A stretch of 64,000 bases of DNA from Saussurea involucrata (GCA_033807775.1 CM066321.1:234476350-234540349); one strand, 5' to 3'; numbered from the stretch's first letter, positions 34,728 to 46,301 are shown. Numbers and translations: made by a program. Notes: a model not told the origin generated them from the sequence alone.

Positions 34728-35548
34728 TTCTGTTTATCACATGTAAACATGAAGACAATGAACAAAAAAATGTCTTAATGTGGAAAGATTTTCAAAATAA
34801 GATGTTTTTGGGTTTTGCACATTTCATTCAGACCAAAGATGTCTTAATGAAGATTAGGGTTTTTCTTGTTTTGAGAAAGAAATACAAAACATAGTGAACA
34901 TTTGTTTTCTAGTTTCTGTTTGAAGAAGAGATTCTGGAAAAACATATGAAGATACAAGTTTAAGATTTCTTGTTTTAAACTTGAAGAACAACCATGAAGA
35001 TTGTATTCATAAAATCATGAAGAGAAAATGATTTTATTTTAAGAAGGTTCTTTTGTTTGATATTTTAAAAACAATAATAAGATCGAAAACAAGTTTATTA
35101 GTTGCAAAAATAAAAGAGATATTAACCTGTGACATTTAAGAAGATGAAGATGAACAGGTTCTTGAGTTTATATCTTGAATACAACAGAGAAATCTTGCTT
35201 GAAAAAGATGATTTTCGCGTAAAGGTAAAAATATAAACTCGAATGTGTTTATATAGTGAGAGTAGAGAGAGAGAAACAATGAGCGAGAAAGTTTTTCATG
35301 ATGACACAGACACGTCCCTCGATTTTGATTGGACAACGAAGTCGAAACGGGCGAATGTGTCAGAGAAAACGTGCCATGGTTTATCCGTTGTGATGACGTC
35401 ACAAACGTTCTATCATATTTTAGGATGTCTCTGAGGATTTTGAAAGCTCAGGGACAATTTTGAAAGCTCAGGGACAATATGAAGCACTGAATTAGAAGTA
35501 TCAGTGTTAAGTTTTAGAAAATTAAAAGTATCAATGAAAGGAAGAGAT
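34728..35548 (-). promoter_or_regulatory. Spacer upstream of the 3' ORF with internal promoter, copy B (left part)
   Basis: Same layout as copy A: TATATAAAC at 35247-35255, a better donor here (CACAG|GTTAAT near 35126), and TAAACAG before the ATG. The distal part of this spacer, with the CAGCGA motifs, lies beyond the plastid insertion (37331-37497). Confidence 0.5.
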
Positions 35549-35696
35549 GTAGATAATTTCTTGTCAAGATGAATATTCTCAAGATGACTATTCCATGATC
35601 CAAGATCATATTGATCGGTATTGCTTCTAAGTAATATCATATTTATAATCCATCGATGGGATGAGTCCCGTTTGGTTTTCTTTGTGAAGATAAATG

Positions 35697-35769
35697 ACCT
35701 ACTTAACTCAGCGGTTAGAGTATTGCTTTCATACGGCGGGAGTCATTGGTTCAAATCCAATAGTAGGTA
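35697..35769 (+). tRNA. trnM-CAU: Plastid-derived tRNA-Met (CAU)
   Basis: The 73-nt cloverleaf is complete: acceptor arms ACCTACT and AGTAGGT, anticodon CAT at 35730-35732, and a T arm with GGTTCAAATCC. It is the elongator methionine tRNA of chloroplasts. In the nucleus it is a transferred copy without an obvious nuclear promoter, though tRNA-internal boxes are present. Confidence 0.9.
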
Positions 35770-35971
35770 GAACTTATTAGATACCATTGACCGCGGTATC
35801 TAATAAGTTTTTATACCCATTTTCTTTTAGTGATATTGATTTTGTATCTTTTCTTTTTCGTTGCATCAAAATCTGATTGCGCTTGATTGTATTTACTCGA
35901 CAGAATCAAGTCAAACAAAACAACCAAATATAGGGTGTATAAATCGATGATTATTCGGACGCACCGACTGG

Positions 35972-36373
35972 TTATGAAATCGCATTGATAGCCTCTACTC
36001 GTGTCCTAGCCCGTCGGAGAGCTAGATTTGCCTCAATTGTTTGTCTCTTTCCTTCAGCTTTTCTCAAAGCAGCTTCCGCTATTTCAAGAGTTTGCTGAGC
36101 TTCTTGTGGATCAATGTCACCACTTTTCTCTGCATCATTTACTAAAACAGTGATCTCATTATTACCTATTCTAGCAAAACCGCCCATCAGAGCCATCGTT
36201 AACCATTGGTCGTTAAGGCGTATTCTCAAAATACCTATATCTATTGCTGTGGCAATAGGAGCGTGATTTGGTAATGCGCCAATTTGTCCACTATTAGTAG
36301 ATAAAATGATTTCTTTCACTTCTGAATCCCAAACTATTCGATTAGGGGTCAGTACACAAAGATTTAAGGTCAT
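35972..36373 (-). CDS. atpE: Plastid ATP synthase CF1 epsilon subunit, nuclear copy
   Basis: The full-length reading frame of 133 residues is intact, from MTLNLCVLTPNRIVWDSEV to VEAINAIS. The epsilon subunit is part of the rotor of the chloroplast ATP synthase and regulates its activity. The N-terminal beta-sandwich and the C-terminal helical part with the ARTRVEA end are both visible. The start overlaps the atpB stop by four bases (ATGA), as in plastids. No transit peptide or nuclear promoter is present, so it is very likely silent. The lack of disabling changes points to a recent transfer. Confidence 0.9.
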   Translation of the reverse strand: MTLNLCVLTPNRIVWDSEVKEIILSTNSGQIGALPNHAPIATAIDIGILRIRLNDQWLTMALMGGFARIGNNEITVLVNDAEKSGDIDPQEAQQTLEIAEAALRKAEGKRQTIEANLALRRARTRVEAINAIS

Positions 36374-37326
36374 TTATTCGAATTGCTCTCCATTTCTAAG
36401 TTCATAGCCTTCGCCGTAGCTTCATCGATGTTACCTACCAAATAAAAGGCCTGTTCAGGAAGACCATCTAATTCTCCGGAAAGGATTAATTGAAAGCCTC
36501 TAATTGTTTCTGCTAAACCAACATATTTTCCCGGAGAACCCGTAAATACTTCTGCTACGAAAAAAGGTTGTGATAAGAAACGCTCAATTTTTCGCGCTCT
36601 TGCTACGGTTAAACGATCCTCTTCGGATAATTCGTCCAAGCCAAGAATAGCTATAATATCTTGAAGTTCTTTGTAACGTTGTAAAGTTTGCTTAACCTGT
36701 TGTGCAGTTTCATAATGTTCTTCACCAACGATCCGGGGTTGTAGCATAGTTGACGTTGAATCTAAAGGATCTACTGCTGGATAGATACCTTTGGCTGCTA
36801 ATCCTCTTGATAGTACGGTAGTAGCATCTAAATGTGCAAATGTCGTAGCAGGAGCAGGGTCGGTCAAATCATCTGCAGGTACATAAACAGCTTGAATAGA
36901 AGTTATGGACCCTTCTTTGGTAGAAGTAATTCTTTCTTGTAAAGAACCCATTTCGGTACTAAGGGTAGGTTGATAACCCACAGCGGAAGGCATTCTACCC
37001 AACAAGGCGGATACTTCAGATCCTGCTTGGACAAAACGGAAGATATTGTCAATAAATAAAAGTACGTCTTGTTCATTAACATCTCGGAAATATTCCGCCA
37101 TAGTTAGGGCAGTCAAACCAACTCTCATACGAGCTCCCGGCGGTTCATTCATCTGACCGTAAACTAGAGCCACTTTTGATTCTGCAATATTTTGTTCATT
37201 AATTACTCCAGATTCTTTCATTTCCATGTAAAGATCATTTCCTTCACGAGTCCGTTCACCGACTCCCCCAAATACGGATACGCCTCCGTGAGCTTTGGCA
37301 ATATTGTTAATCAATTCCATAATGAG
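36370..37326 (-). pseudogene. atpB: Plastid ATP synthase CF1 beta subunit, C-terminal fragment
   Basis: About 317 residues are plastid-like, from LIMELINNIAKAHGG to the stop at 36370; the full protein is close to 500. The fragment begins just after the expected Walker A loop, so the P-loop lysine is missing. The Walker B region VLLFIDNIFRF, the GRMPSAVGYQPTL segment and the C-terminal helical domain are present and uninterrupted. The first few residues of the open frame (MRRWID) come from flanking retrotransposon DNA. It cannot make a working catalytic subunit. Confidence 0.93.
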
Positions 37327-37497
37327 ATCTATCCAGCGACGCAATTTGTTTTGAAATCTTTCAGTTCTAGGCGAACGTCAGCGAGCAAGAGAGAACATAC
37401 CTTGATATCAGCGAATCAATTTTGTTTAGAGAGAAGATGATTAATGGGTTATACAAGTTCATTGTTATCACTGATCAAATGTGAACCACTGAAGATT

Positions 37498-40400
37498 TTA
37501 CTCTTCAAAGTTCAGCATTCCAAGCTCGCTGATGAGAAAGTTGAATCTTGACTCATCAAGAGGTTTGGTAAATAGATCAGCTAACTGAAAGTCAGTTGGG
37601 ATAAAATGAAGTTCTATATCACCATTCATCACATGATCTCTGATAAAATGATACCTGATTTCGATGTGTTTGGTCTTTGAGTGTAGTACTGGATTATTGG
37701 CTATAGCGATGGCACTTGTGCTGTCGCAATAGATTGGAATCTTCGAGAGCAGAAGGTCACAGTCCAGTAGTTGATTTCTCATCCACAAGACCTGAGAACA
37801 ACAGCTTCCAACGGCTACGTAGTCAGCTTCAGCGGTTGAGGTGGACACTGAGTTTTTCTTTTTACTTGTCCAACTCACCAGCTTTCCACCCAGAAGCTGA
37901 CAGCCTCCTGTTGTGCTTTTCCTATCCAATTTGCAACCTGCAAAATCACTATCTGAATAGGCGATTAGATCAAACCCTGAGTATTTGGGATACCAAAGAC
38001 CTAGGTTAGGAGTACCCTTAAGGTAACGAAAGATTCGCTTTACAGCGATCAAATGAGATTCCTTAGGTTCAGCTTGATATCGTGCATACAAAAAGGTTGC
38101 GTACATAATATTAGGTCGGCTAGCTGTTAAATAAAGAAGAGAGTCGATCATCCCACGGTAAGCTGTGACATTAACAGGTTTTCCAGAGGGATCCTTGTTT
38201 AGTGTCAGTGGCAGTGCCATAGGGGTTTTCATAGCTGAACTCTGAGTTAAATCAAATTTCTTCAGCATATCTTTAACATACTTACCTTGGTGAATGAAAG
38301 TTCCTTTTTCACTCTGTTTGATTTGAAGACCAAGGAAATAAGTTAGCTCACCTATCATACTCATTTTATATTCAGCTTTCATTCTTTCGGCGAAACGAGT
38401 ACATAGGTCACGGTTAGTGGAACCAAATATAATATCATAGACATATATTTGAACAAGAATAATATGACCTTTTACTTTCCTGAAAAATAGAGTTTTGTCG
38501 ATTTTACCACACTCAAATTTTCAATATGGAGATAAGTAGAGAGAGTGTCATACCATGCACGAGGAGCTTGCTTTATGCCATAAAGTGCCTTATCTAGTTT
38601 ATAGACATAACCTGGGTGCTTAGGATCTGAGAATCCTGGAGGTTGTTCCACGTAGACTTCTTCCTTCAGCTTTCCATTGAGGAATGCTGACTTAACATCC
38701 ATTTGATAAACTTTGAAGTCTTTGTGTACAGCGTAAGCTAAGAATAGAAGAATAGCTTCGAGTCTTGCCACTGGGGCGAATGTTTCGTCATAATCTATAC
38801 CTTCCTCTTGTCTGTATCCACGAGCAACAAGTCAAGTTTTGTTTTGGGTTACAGTTCCATGTTTATCCAACTTGTTTCGATAGACCCATTTAGTTCCTAT
38901 CACTGACTTGTCGAATGGTCTAGGAACAAGCTTCCAAACTTTGTTTCTTTTGAATTCTGTCAGCTCTTCTTGCATAGCGCTGACCCAATTCGGATCTTGG
39001 AGGGCAACATCTGTTTTCTTTGGTTCAATCAGAGAAATAAAGTTAACAAATAAACAAATATTACCTGCACTTCGTCGAGTCTGAACACCAGCGTTTGGAT
39101 CACCAAGAATTTGTTCAATAGGGTGATTCATAGTCCATCGCTGAGCCGGAGCATAAGTTGTTGACTCAACCTGAACTTCTGGAGGAGCTGAAGATGAGGT
39201 TTCAGCAACTTCTGGTATTTCAGCTAAGAGAGGAAGAGGTGCAGATGTCATTTCATTCACTGATTGCTGAGAAGTAGATGGTATGTCTGAGATAAAAGGT
39301 TCAGAAGCAGGCATAATGTTAATAGGAACAGCTGAGACCCATGATGTTTGAACTTCACTATTCTGCATGCTTGGGATGATAGTAGGATCATCATCTTCAG
39401 CGGGATGAGTATGAGATGGAGGAGTAGAAATGTCTTCTGAATCACCAAGATGAGAAAACATCCATTGATTCAGTTCAGTATCAGCAGAAGGTCTAGAATT
39501 CGTTGAACGGGATTCGTCAAAGGTGACGTGAATTGTTTCTTCTACAGTCCATCTTCTCCGATTGAAGACTGTGAAGGCTTTGGAGACTGAAGAATATCCA
39601 AGAAAGATTCCATCATCAACCTTAGGATCAAACTTCCCAAGGGCATCTCTATTGTTCATTATGAAACACTGACATCCAAAGATGTGAAGAAAGCTAATTG
39701 ATAGCTTTCTCCCATGGAAGAGTTCATAGGCTGTCTTCTTGAATCTTTTGACAATCAGCGACCTATTTTGAGTAAAACAAGCAGTGTTGACAGCTTCTGC
39801 CCAAAACTGAGTAGGCAGATGAGAATCGCTGAGCATTGAACGTGCAGCTTCGATGATAGTTCGATTTCTTCTTTCAGCGACTCCATTTTGTTGCGGTGTT
39901 CTCACTGATGAAAAGTTGTGAGAAATACCCTTACTTTCAAAGAAGGAATCAAGGGAACTGTTTTTGAATTCAGTCCCATGATCACTCCTTATTGAGCGAA
40001 CGGACATGTTGTTCAGGACATCCATATTCCTAACAAAAGTGATGAGTTCTTCAGGGGTGTCAGTCTTAGAACGGAGAAACATTACCCAGGTATAGCGAGA
40101 GAATACATCGACTATGACCAATGTATATTTATTTCCAGCGATGGATTGTTTGTTAACAGGGCCAAACAAATCCATATGGAGAAGTTGTAGAGGAGATGAC
40201 ACTGAGGAACCTTGCTTAGATTTGAGGCTTGCTTTAGTCTATTTCCCTTTCTCACACGCTGGACATAAGGACTCTTTAGCGTATGAGTGTTGAGGTAGAC
40301 CAGTGACTAACTCTTTAGAAGAAAGAGTATTCCGTGTCTTGAAGTTGAGATGAGAGAGCCTCTTATACCATAGCCAGTTGGCATCAGATGAGGCTTTTGA

Positions 40401-40790
40401 GGAGAAACAGGAGTTCTCAGTGGTTGTAGAGTCCATGTTTATTACGTAAACATTTTCCATACGGTAACCGCTAAGAGCTATCTTCTCCTTTTTGTCAGTG
40501 ACAAAGCAGGATTCCTTAGTGAAGATCACTTTGTTATCCTTGTCACATAGCTGACTTATGCTTAGAAGATTATGCTTTAGTCCTTCAACATATGCAACTC
40601 TTCCAAAGGTTGTTGTACCATTTGAGAGTACACCAAACCCTCGGGTATATCCTTTTCCATTTCCACCAAAGGTCACTAAGGGACCCTTCTCTTCCTTATA
40701 CTCAGTGAGCAGGTTTTCTTTCCAGTCATGTGTCTAGAGCATCCCCTATCGAGATACCAGATACCCTTCCGAACCTGCAAACAAAGGAAG
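37498..40790 (-). pseudogene. Sirevirus 2 pol copy B (protease, integrase, RT, RNase H)
   Basis: It carries the same lesions as copy A: protease DRG near 40748, TAG at 40239-40241, TGA at 38832-38834, a frameshift near 38510, and YVYD at the RT active site near 38435. Unlike copy A the integrase-to-RT frame (40202-38832, 456 residues) is open throughout, with SDHGTEF, NGVAERRNRT, a Ser/Pro/Thr-rich linker and KWVYRNKLDKHG. RNase H (38382-37498) shows SDSDFAG and ends at the same residue as copy A. Because the lesions are shared, they predate the duplication. Confidence 0.88.
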
Positions 40791-40791
40791 A

Positions 40792-41508
40792 TTAGTTTGT
40801 CTTGGGCACCCATTTAACCATGGGCCCACACTTGTCAGTGGTGGTAGAGGAAGTGAAAGGTTCAGCAATCTTCGCAGCACTTGAAGATTTAACTTCAGAA
40901 CTTGTCTTCACTTTGGTTAATTTCTTAACCTCAGTGGTCTTCTTTGCCTTGGGGGCATTAATCTTCACCTTAGCTAATTTATCATCTTTGGTGGCTGTGG
41001 GGCACTTAATAGCAATATGATCGGTAAGTCCACAGTGATAACATTTCCTATAGCTAAAAGTAGCTTTAGGACCATTTGCATGCTTACCCGTTAATTTTAA
41101 ATGAGCAGGGCCAGCACCAAGTATACCTTTGGCATTGGAAATGGGAGGAACAATCAGTTCTTCAAATTTCTTACCAATAACATCCACTCTGATTCTAGGA
41201 TTAGATCGCTGAATAAATCCAGGGATCTTGTTCTTAGAAGTAGAGGGATGAGTCACTGAAGCTTTAGAAGCATTCAGCTTAGGTACAAATGTACCCTTCT
41301 GAGGTTTTTGGTTGAAAACCTTTTCTTTACCCTTACCTTTGGAGATTAAGGTAAGTTTTTCCTCAGGGATAGGAGTTTTTGAAGAGGAACACTGAGATGA
41401 GGAAGTGTCAGGGATTGAGGACATAAACATTCCAAACTTAAGCATGGAATGATCAGTGGTTGGTTCTTCCGCGTCAGCTTTGTAACCAAGACCGCGTTTG
41501 TCACTCAT
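40792..41508 (-). pseudogene. Sirevirus 2 gag C-terminal part
   Basis: This frame, shifted relative to the upstream gag, has a Ser/Lys/Pro-rich region, the zinc knuckle CYHCGLTDHIAIKC and a lysine-rich tail ending KTN before a stop. The protease starts in another frame just beyond, as gag-pol of copia elements is often separated. The apparent ATG at 41508 need not be a real start. Confidence 0.75.
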
Positions 41509-41525
41509 GGGAATCTGAGACTTAA

Positions 41526-43136
41526 TTATCTCAGTGATCGTTGTTGAGGATTTACACCATCATTCAACAGTAGCTTTTCAGCTTTTAATGCAGCGATAGC
41601 TTCTTCACGCTCGATTTTGACTAGTTGATTTATATGAACCCGATCTTTTAAATCTTCTTCAATTTTAGAAAGCTTTTCTATTTGAAGGTGACAGTTTTTA
41701 AGCTGTTCAGCGAGATCAAGGTTTTGATTTTCAACTACAGTTTTGCCATTCATGGCATCATATAAACTCATAGTCAGTAGATCGATCTTTCGAAGACTAT
41801 CAACTTCATCAATGTCTGAAATATGTGTAAAGAAAGAAGGTGATACCTTGGTAGCAGAGGCCGAAGTAGAGGGAATGTCAGAATTTTCTTCCTCATCTTC
41901 GATTTTTGCCATGAGACAGAGATTGGCCTCATCATCATCTTCAGAGTCAGGTGATTCTTCTACATCAGAGGCAGCCCAATCAAAGTCAGCCATTAGGCCT
42001 TTGCCTTTCTTCTTAAAGCTTTTCAGCTTTGCATATTTATCTTTCAGCTTTTGATACTTGTCATCTCTAGCCCTGGGGTTAGAGGATTTCTTGGAGAAAG
42101 CTGAGGGTTTATAGACTTTCTTTGACCTGCATTCACTAGCAAAGTGTCCTACTTTTTCACAGTTAAAGCAGGTAGCAGTAGCCTTATCAACGGGGGTTGA
42201 TGATCTTGGCTTGTTAGTAAGTGCGAGGGGCTTGTTCTTTCTGAAACTTTTCTTTTTGGAGAATCTCCTGAACTTATTAGAAAGGAGAGCCATAGATTCA
42301 TCAAGATCTGAAGAGTCAGCATCTGATGAGCATTCATAGTTAGTTTCCAACTCAGTGATAGTAACAGTGGATCGCTGAGTGGAAGGTGACTCTGAGATTA
42401 AACCAACAGGGGTGCTTTTGGAATCTTTTACAAGATTCTTCTTAAGATGACACGACTGCTCATGATTGAGCATAGTGCCATATATGGTAGAAAGAGTCAT
42501 AGATTTTAGATCCTTAGATAGCTTGAGACACATTGAATAACTGTCCCAGCTTTGAGGTAAACATTCTAAGAACTTTGTCAGAATTTCAAAGTTAGAATAT
42601 TCCTTACCAACGGTTTTCAGATCTATTATTAAACAGTTAAACCGCTGATGTACTTCATAGAGAGATTCATTCTTACCACAAATGAAGCTTTCGTACTGCC
42701 TTACCAGGTTGATCTTTCTTGAGTCCTGTACTTTAGACGTACCTTCATACTGAACACAGATTGTGTCCCACATGGATTTGGAGGTTTTCAGGTTCATGAC
42801 GGAATGGTAGACTTCGTCAGGAAGAGCCATGGAAAGAATTGATCTGGCTTTAGTGTCGATAGCCACTTTCTTCTAATCTTCATCAGTCCACATATGAATT
42901 TCCTTAGGAACCAATCTTTCAGGAATGGCAGCTCTAGTAGCAGTGCCTGGAAATTCAGGATCAATTCTAACAGGAATATATGGGCCATTTTCTATGTAAT
43001 AAGGCATAGTAGGGTCTACACCATCTAAGAAGAGTATCATCCTATTTTTCCATAGATTAAAGTTATCTATGGAAAATCTAGGGGGTTTTGCAAGAGAACC
43101 ATTGTCAATATAGTTTGTGTTTGTGTTGGTAGCCAT
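41526..43136 (-). pseudogene. Sirevirus 2 gag
   Basis: MATNTNTNYIDNG starts at 43136, seventy bases inside the PBS. The capsid region holds PPRFSIDNFNLWKNRM, SILSMALPDEVYHSV and the FLECLPQSWDSY block. A knuckle CFNCEKVGHFASEC lies near 42150, followed by acidic and coiled-coil-like stretches. A TAG at 42873-42875 interrupts it after residue 87. It would assemble the virus-like particle. The frame ends at 41526 and passes by frameshift into the next gag segment. Confidence 0.85.
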
Positions 43137-43204
43137 TATAAGAAATAGCAAGGAAGAGAAAAGATTAGTATAAGCAAGATCTTGTTTATGAGACTAAACA
43201 ATCT

Positions 43205-43216
43205 GCTCTGATACCA
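43205..43216 (-). promoter_or_regulatory. Primer binding site, Sirevirus 2
   Basis: In sense TGGTATCAGAGC, two bases after the right LTR. Confidence 0.85.
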
Positions 43217-43218
43217 CT

Positions 43219-44182
43219 TGTTGGCCCCAGAGGGTTATACAAGTTTGTAGAAGGGGGGGGGGGGGGGGTTGAATACAAACACACGATTTTTACTTTGTAA
43301 ATTATTTATTGATATAATCAAACAATTTACAACATGTTGCGGAACAAGATTAAGGACTAAGCCTAATCTAAACAAGTTATGAGAACACTATGTTTCTTGC
43401 ACTAGAATTAAGCTCGAAAGGAGATAAGGAAATTACGAATAATATCCTAACACAAAGATAGTAGAGAGAAGAAGATGGCCGAGCACTTCATTTTTGAAGT
43501 AGGGTTCTTCTTATATACTGCATGCATTTAATGCATAGCAGTACAACTTTACACATGGCAATCTGATTGGTTGCATGTTTTGACCTTTGTAGACAACCTT
43601 AGTAGCCGCATGATGTACAGTGTAGAATCAGAGTTGGTTGTATGATCCTGGACAAAAGGGATGTCCTTTCAAACATTTTCGTACGGAGACGTGCAAGGGG
43701 GTAAGACAAAAGTAACTTGTAGAGGAAGACTTCATGATCAGCGTTCGTTGAATAGTACTTTATCAGCGAGTGACAAAAGCTCAGCGTTCGCTGAAGTCTT
43801 CTACTTGAAACTTCACGTTGAGTGGCAAATCTTGGTTTCGCTGATATCCGCATAAGTTCATTAGTAGACTTGTCGCTGGTTCTTTGGCTTGATCTTCGAC
43901 TTCAGCGTAGAACCTTTGTTGACGTGAAACTTGTCTTCAAGGATCATAAGTAAACAACTATAATCATCAGCGACCATCAGCAAGACTGAACAGGCTCAGA
44001 GCTGTATTGATGAACAGTATCGCTGAACATAATTTAATGGACATGAGTTTCCTATCAGCGGTACTGTAGAGACATTGTACTTATCAGCGAAAGTGAAACT
44101 CTAATACATATTTTCTACTTACAATTTTCACTAAGTGTTTCTTAAAGAGTCATCATCAAATCACTGAGGGTTTGGATCAACA
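43219..44182 (-). repeat. Sirevirus 2 5' LTR
   Basis: 964 bp, same borders as the left LTR. TATATAAG lies at 43510-43517 (- strand) with the TCAGCGA-type motifs upstream in sense. The G run near 43253-43269 is about 17 long, against six in the left LTR. Confidence 0.9.
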
Positions 44183-44971
44183 CATCACAAGAAAATCACA
44201 GTTGCAAAAAAATCACAGCATCAAGTTATTTCATCACAAGAAAATCACAATAGCAAAAAAAATCACAGCAGAGGGTTTTTCGATGTAGGAGACGATTTGG
44301 CAAGAAAATCACAGCAGAGAAAATCACATTAGCAAGAAAATCACAGCAAAGGGTTTTTCCATGTAGGAGACGATTTGGCAGAGAAAATCACAGTAGGAGA
44401 AATCGACTTAGAAATTGATTAGCACAGAGGGAGACGATTTAGAAATCGATTAAGGAGAAATCAATCGATTTAGGAATCGAGAATCAGAAATCGTTACCTG
44501 GAGAAACCGTTACCTGGAGAAATCGTCACAGTAGGTTCTGAAATCGACATAAGAGGTGGAGACTGGAGAAATCACGAACCTATTGAGAAATCACGAACCT
44601 GTTGTGTAGAAATCGTTAGGGAACAATCGATTTGCAGGAACAATTTTGGAGAAGACGAAGGTATGTTGGAGAAGACGAAGGTTTTGGCTGACTTAGGTTT
44701 TTTCTTTTGAAGGGTATGTTTGTCAAATAGTTTCTGTTCTATCTTGTTCCAGGGGGTGAGGAGGGACACGCTTGTCCCACCCTTGTTCTATCTAGTTCTA
44801 CTTTGTCCAACATATGATCACACCAAACATGAGACAAATGTGTTCTGTCCTGTTCTGTCCCATCTTGTCCACCGTACCAAACGCACCCTTATAGAACCCA
44901 ATGAATATTTGTATATGTGAGATCTCACTCTATTCTGTTTAAAAGGTGTTAAATGTGTTTTCACTTGTATG

Positions 44972-45993
44972 TGTTAGTCCCAGATGGCTTAACAAGTATT
45001 GTAGAAAGGGGGGGGGGGGGGGTTGAATACAATACTCAAAATTTTCACAATTTTAATTCTTTTATTGAAAATCTTTCAACTAGAATTACACAAAGAAACT
45101 TAAAGACTGTTGCGGAAAAGAACAGATAAACTATTCTAACAATCTTTCACAAAGTATACTAAACAAAACAGCAGAGAACACTAAGAGCAAAGCTATAAGG
45201 TTATCAAGCAATATGAAAATCTTGCACTGAGAGAAATCCAAAAAGCGTAATTTGCATGGAGTCTTCATCTTCCTTTTATAGTGAGGATAAGGTACTAAGC
45301 ATTAAATGCATGGTACTATTATCCTCAAGTCACTTGCAACGTACCAATGGTCTTTGGAAAAGTACCAGTGGACTTCTAAAAAGCTGATAAGTCACTATCA
45401 CTTTTTTCTTGATACCAGGAATAGAAGCCATGCTGAAAGGACATCTTCTAAAAAGATAATAAGACAAAATGTTACTTTTGCCTTGTATCAGATTTTGTCC
45501 CGAAATAAATGATCTTCTTTATGAGTATTCAAGACAATATCACCGAAAGAGTTCCACCGATAATATTGTCAAGAATATATAACCATCTGCAAAGAAGTAC
45601 CATTTCTACAAAGTTCCTACCGAGTTTAAGAAGCATATCGGTGGAAGTTGTTCACCGAATCTGAAGGTATTTTCGGTGGAGGCAGTTCACCGAAAAATGA
45701 GAGCCACTTCGGTGGAGATGAAGGCCACCGAAATTGTGAAGACAATTCGGTGGTGATGATGGCCACCGAAAAATGTGAAGACAATTCGGTGGTGATGACT
45801 TATTTGTTTGTTGAGAAGAGTCTTCTATTTTCCACAAGTAGAGAGTCTTCAAGCTTGGTTTCGGTTGATCTTCGACTTCACCGAATATTTGCTATTTTGT
45901 ACAAGTCATTCAAAGAACCAAACTAAAATATTCTATGTAGGATTTTTAGGGAAAACATCGGTGAGTCAATTTCAAATCCTTGGTGACCCAACA
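44972..45993 (-). repeat. Sirevirus 3 3' LTR with TTCGGTGG/CCACCGAA array
   Basis: TGTTAGTCCC to CCCAACA, 1022 bp. The - strand TATAAAAG is at 45273-45280. Thirteen TCGGTG or CACCGA sites lie within 45540-45965, upstream of the TATA box in sense; chance expectation in that length is well below one. A G run of about 15 precedes TTGAATACAA, as in Sirevirus 2. Confidence 0.88.
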
Positions 45994-46006
45994 ATCTCCC
46001 CCTATT
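45994..46006 (-). other. Polypurine tract, Sirevirus 3
   Basis: In sense AATAGGGGGAGAT joins the LTR. The stretch from here to 46301 is untranslated 3' sequence with no other feature. Confidence 0.8.
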
Positions 46007-46301
46007 TGAATTTGAGCTCCTTTCTTAGAATATTTAAGAGTATTGAAAAGTAAAGTGCATTTTGACCCTTTTTACTCTTTTTGGGTTCTTTTCACATAGA
46101 CCATTCTTTTTGTTCTTTTTGATCTTTTTCTTTTTGCATGAGTATGTATACTATGTACAGTATTTACAAGTAAATGAAAGTAAGGATATGTACCGAAATA
46201 AAATTCAAATAGAGAGATACTTGTATTAAGATAAGTTTTCTCGTACATTTTTACAAAATGAGAAACAAACTCTTTACAAGTACCAAAGGAAAAGAGAGAA
46301 C

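Larger units (their letters stand above)
35549..37330. other. Nuclear insertion of plastid DNA (trnM-atpE-atpB)
   Basis: Gene order and orientation match plastid genomes: trnM-CAU opposite to atpE-atpB, with atpE and atpB overlapping. The equivalent site in copy A (near 28661) is empty and reads GAAGAGAT then ATCCAGCG without a gap. The insert therefore starts at 35549 and ends by 37330, with plastid similarity to about 37326 and a few extra bases ATCT. GAGAT occurs at both ends. Confidence 0.9.
32501..41168 (-). repeat. Tandem duplication unit B with plastid insertion
   Basis: Second copy of 25622-32500, longer by the plastid DNA at 35549-37330. Copies A and B differ by about one percent in RNase H by eye (seven residues in 294), much less than the two LTRs. 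Confidence 0.85.
22603..44182 (-). mobile_element. Sirevirus-type Ty1/copia retrotransposon with internal duplication (Sirevirus 2)
   Basis: LTRs at both ends, TSD CATCA (22598-22602 and 44183-44187), a methionine-tRNA PBS next to the right LTR and a PPT next to the left LTR show a single - strand insertion. In sense order: LTR, gag, pol copy B, spacer with plastid insertion, 3' ORF N-terminal part, then a jump back to the gag zinc knuckle, pol copy A, spacer, complete-length 3' ORF, LTR. The gag type, the long 3' ORF and the A/G-rich PPT fit Sireviruses. All large ORFs are broken. Confidence 0.9.
22328..44888. mobile_element. PIF/Harbinger-like MITE split by a Sirevirus
   Basis: Perfect 16-bp terminal inverted repeats, GGGTGCGTTTGGTACG at 22328-22343 and its complement at 44873-44888, are flanked by TTA on both sides (22325-22327 and 44889-44891). 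Without the insertion the element would be about 980 bp with no transposase. The right portion (44188-44888) is rich in the short repeat AAAATCACAG and includes a duplicated block with GGAGACGATTTGGCA. Confidence 0.75.

Noticed and set aside
35697..37330. Functional nuclear genes for ATP synthase subunits
   Set aside because: No transit peptide, no nuclear promoter, atpB lacks its P-loop part, and the block copies plastid gene order; this is transferred plastid DNA.
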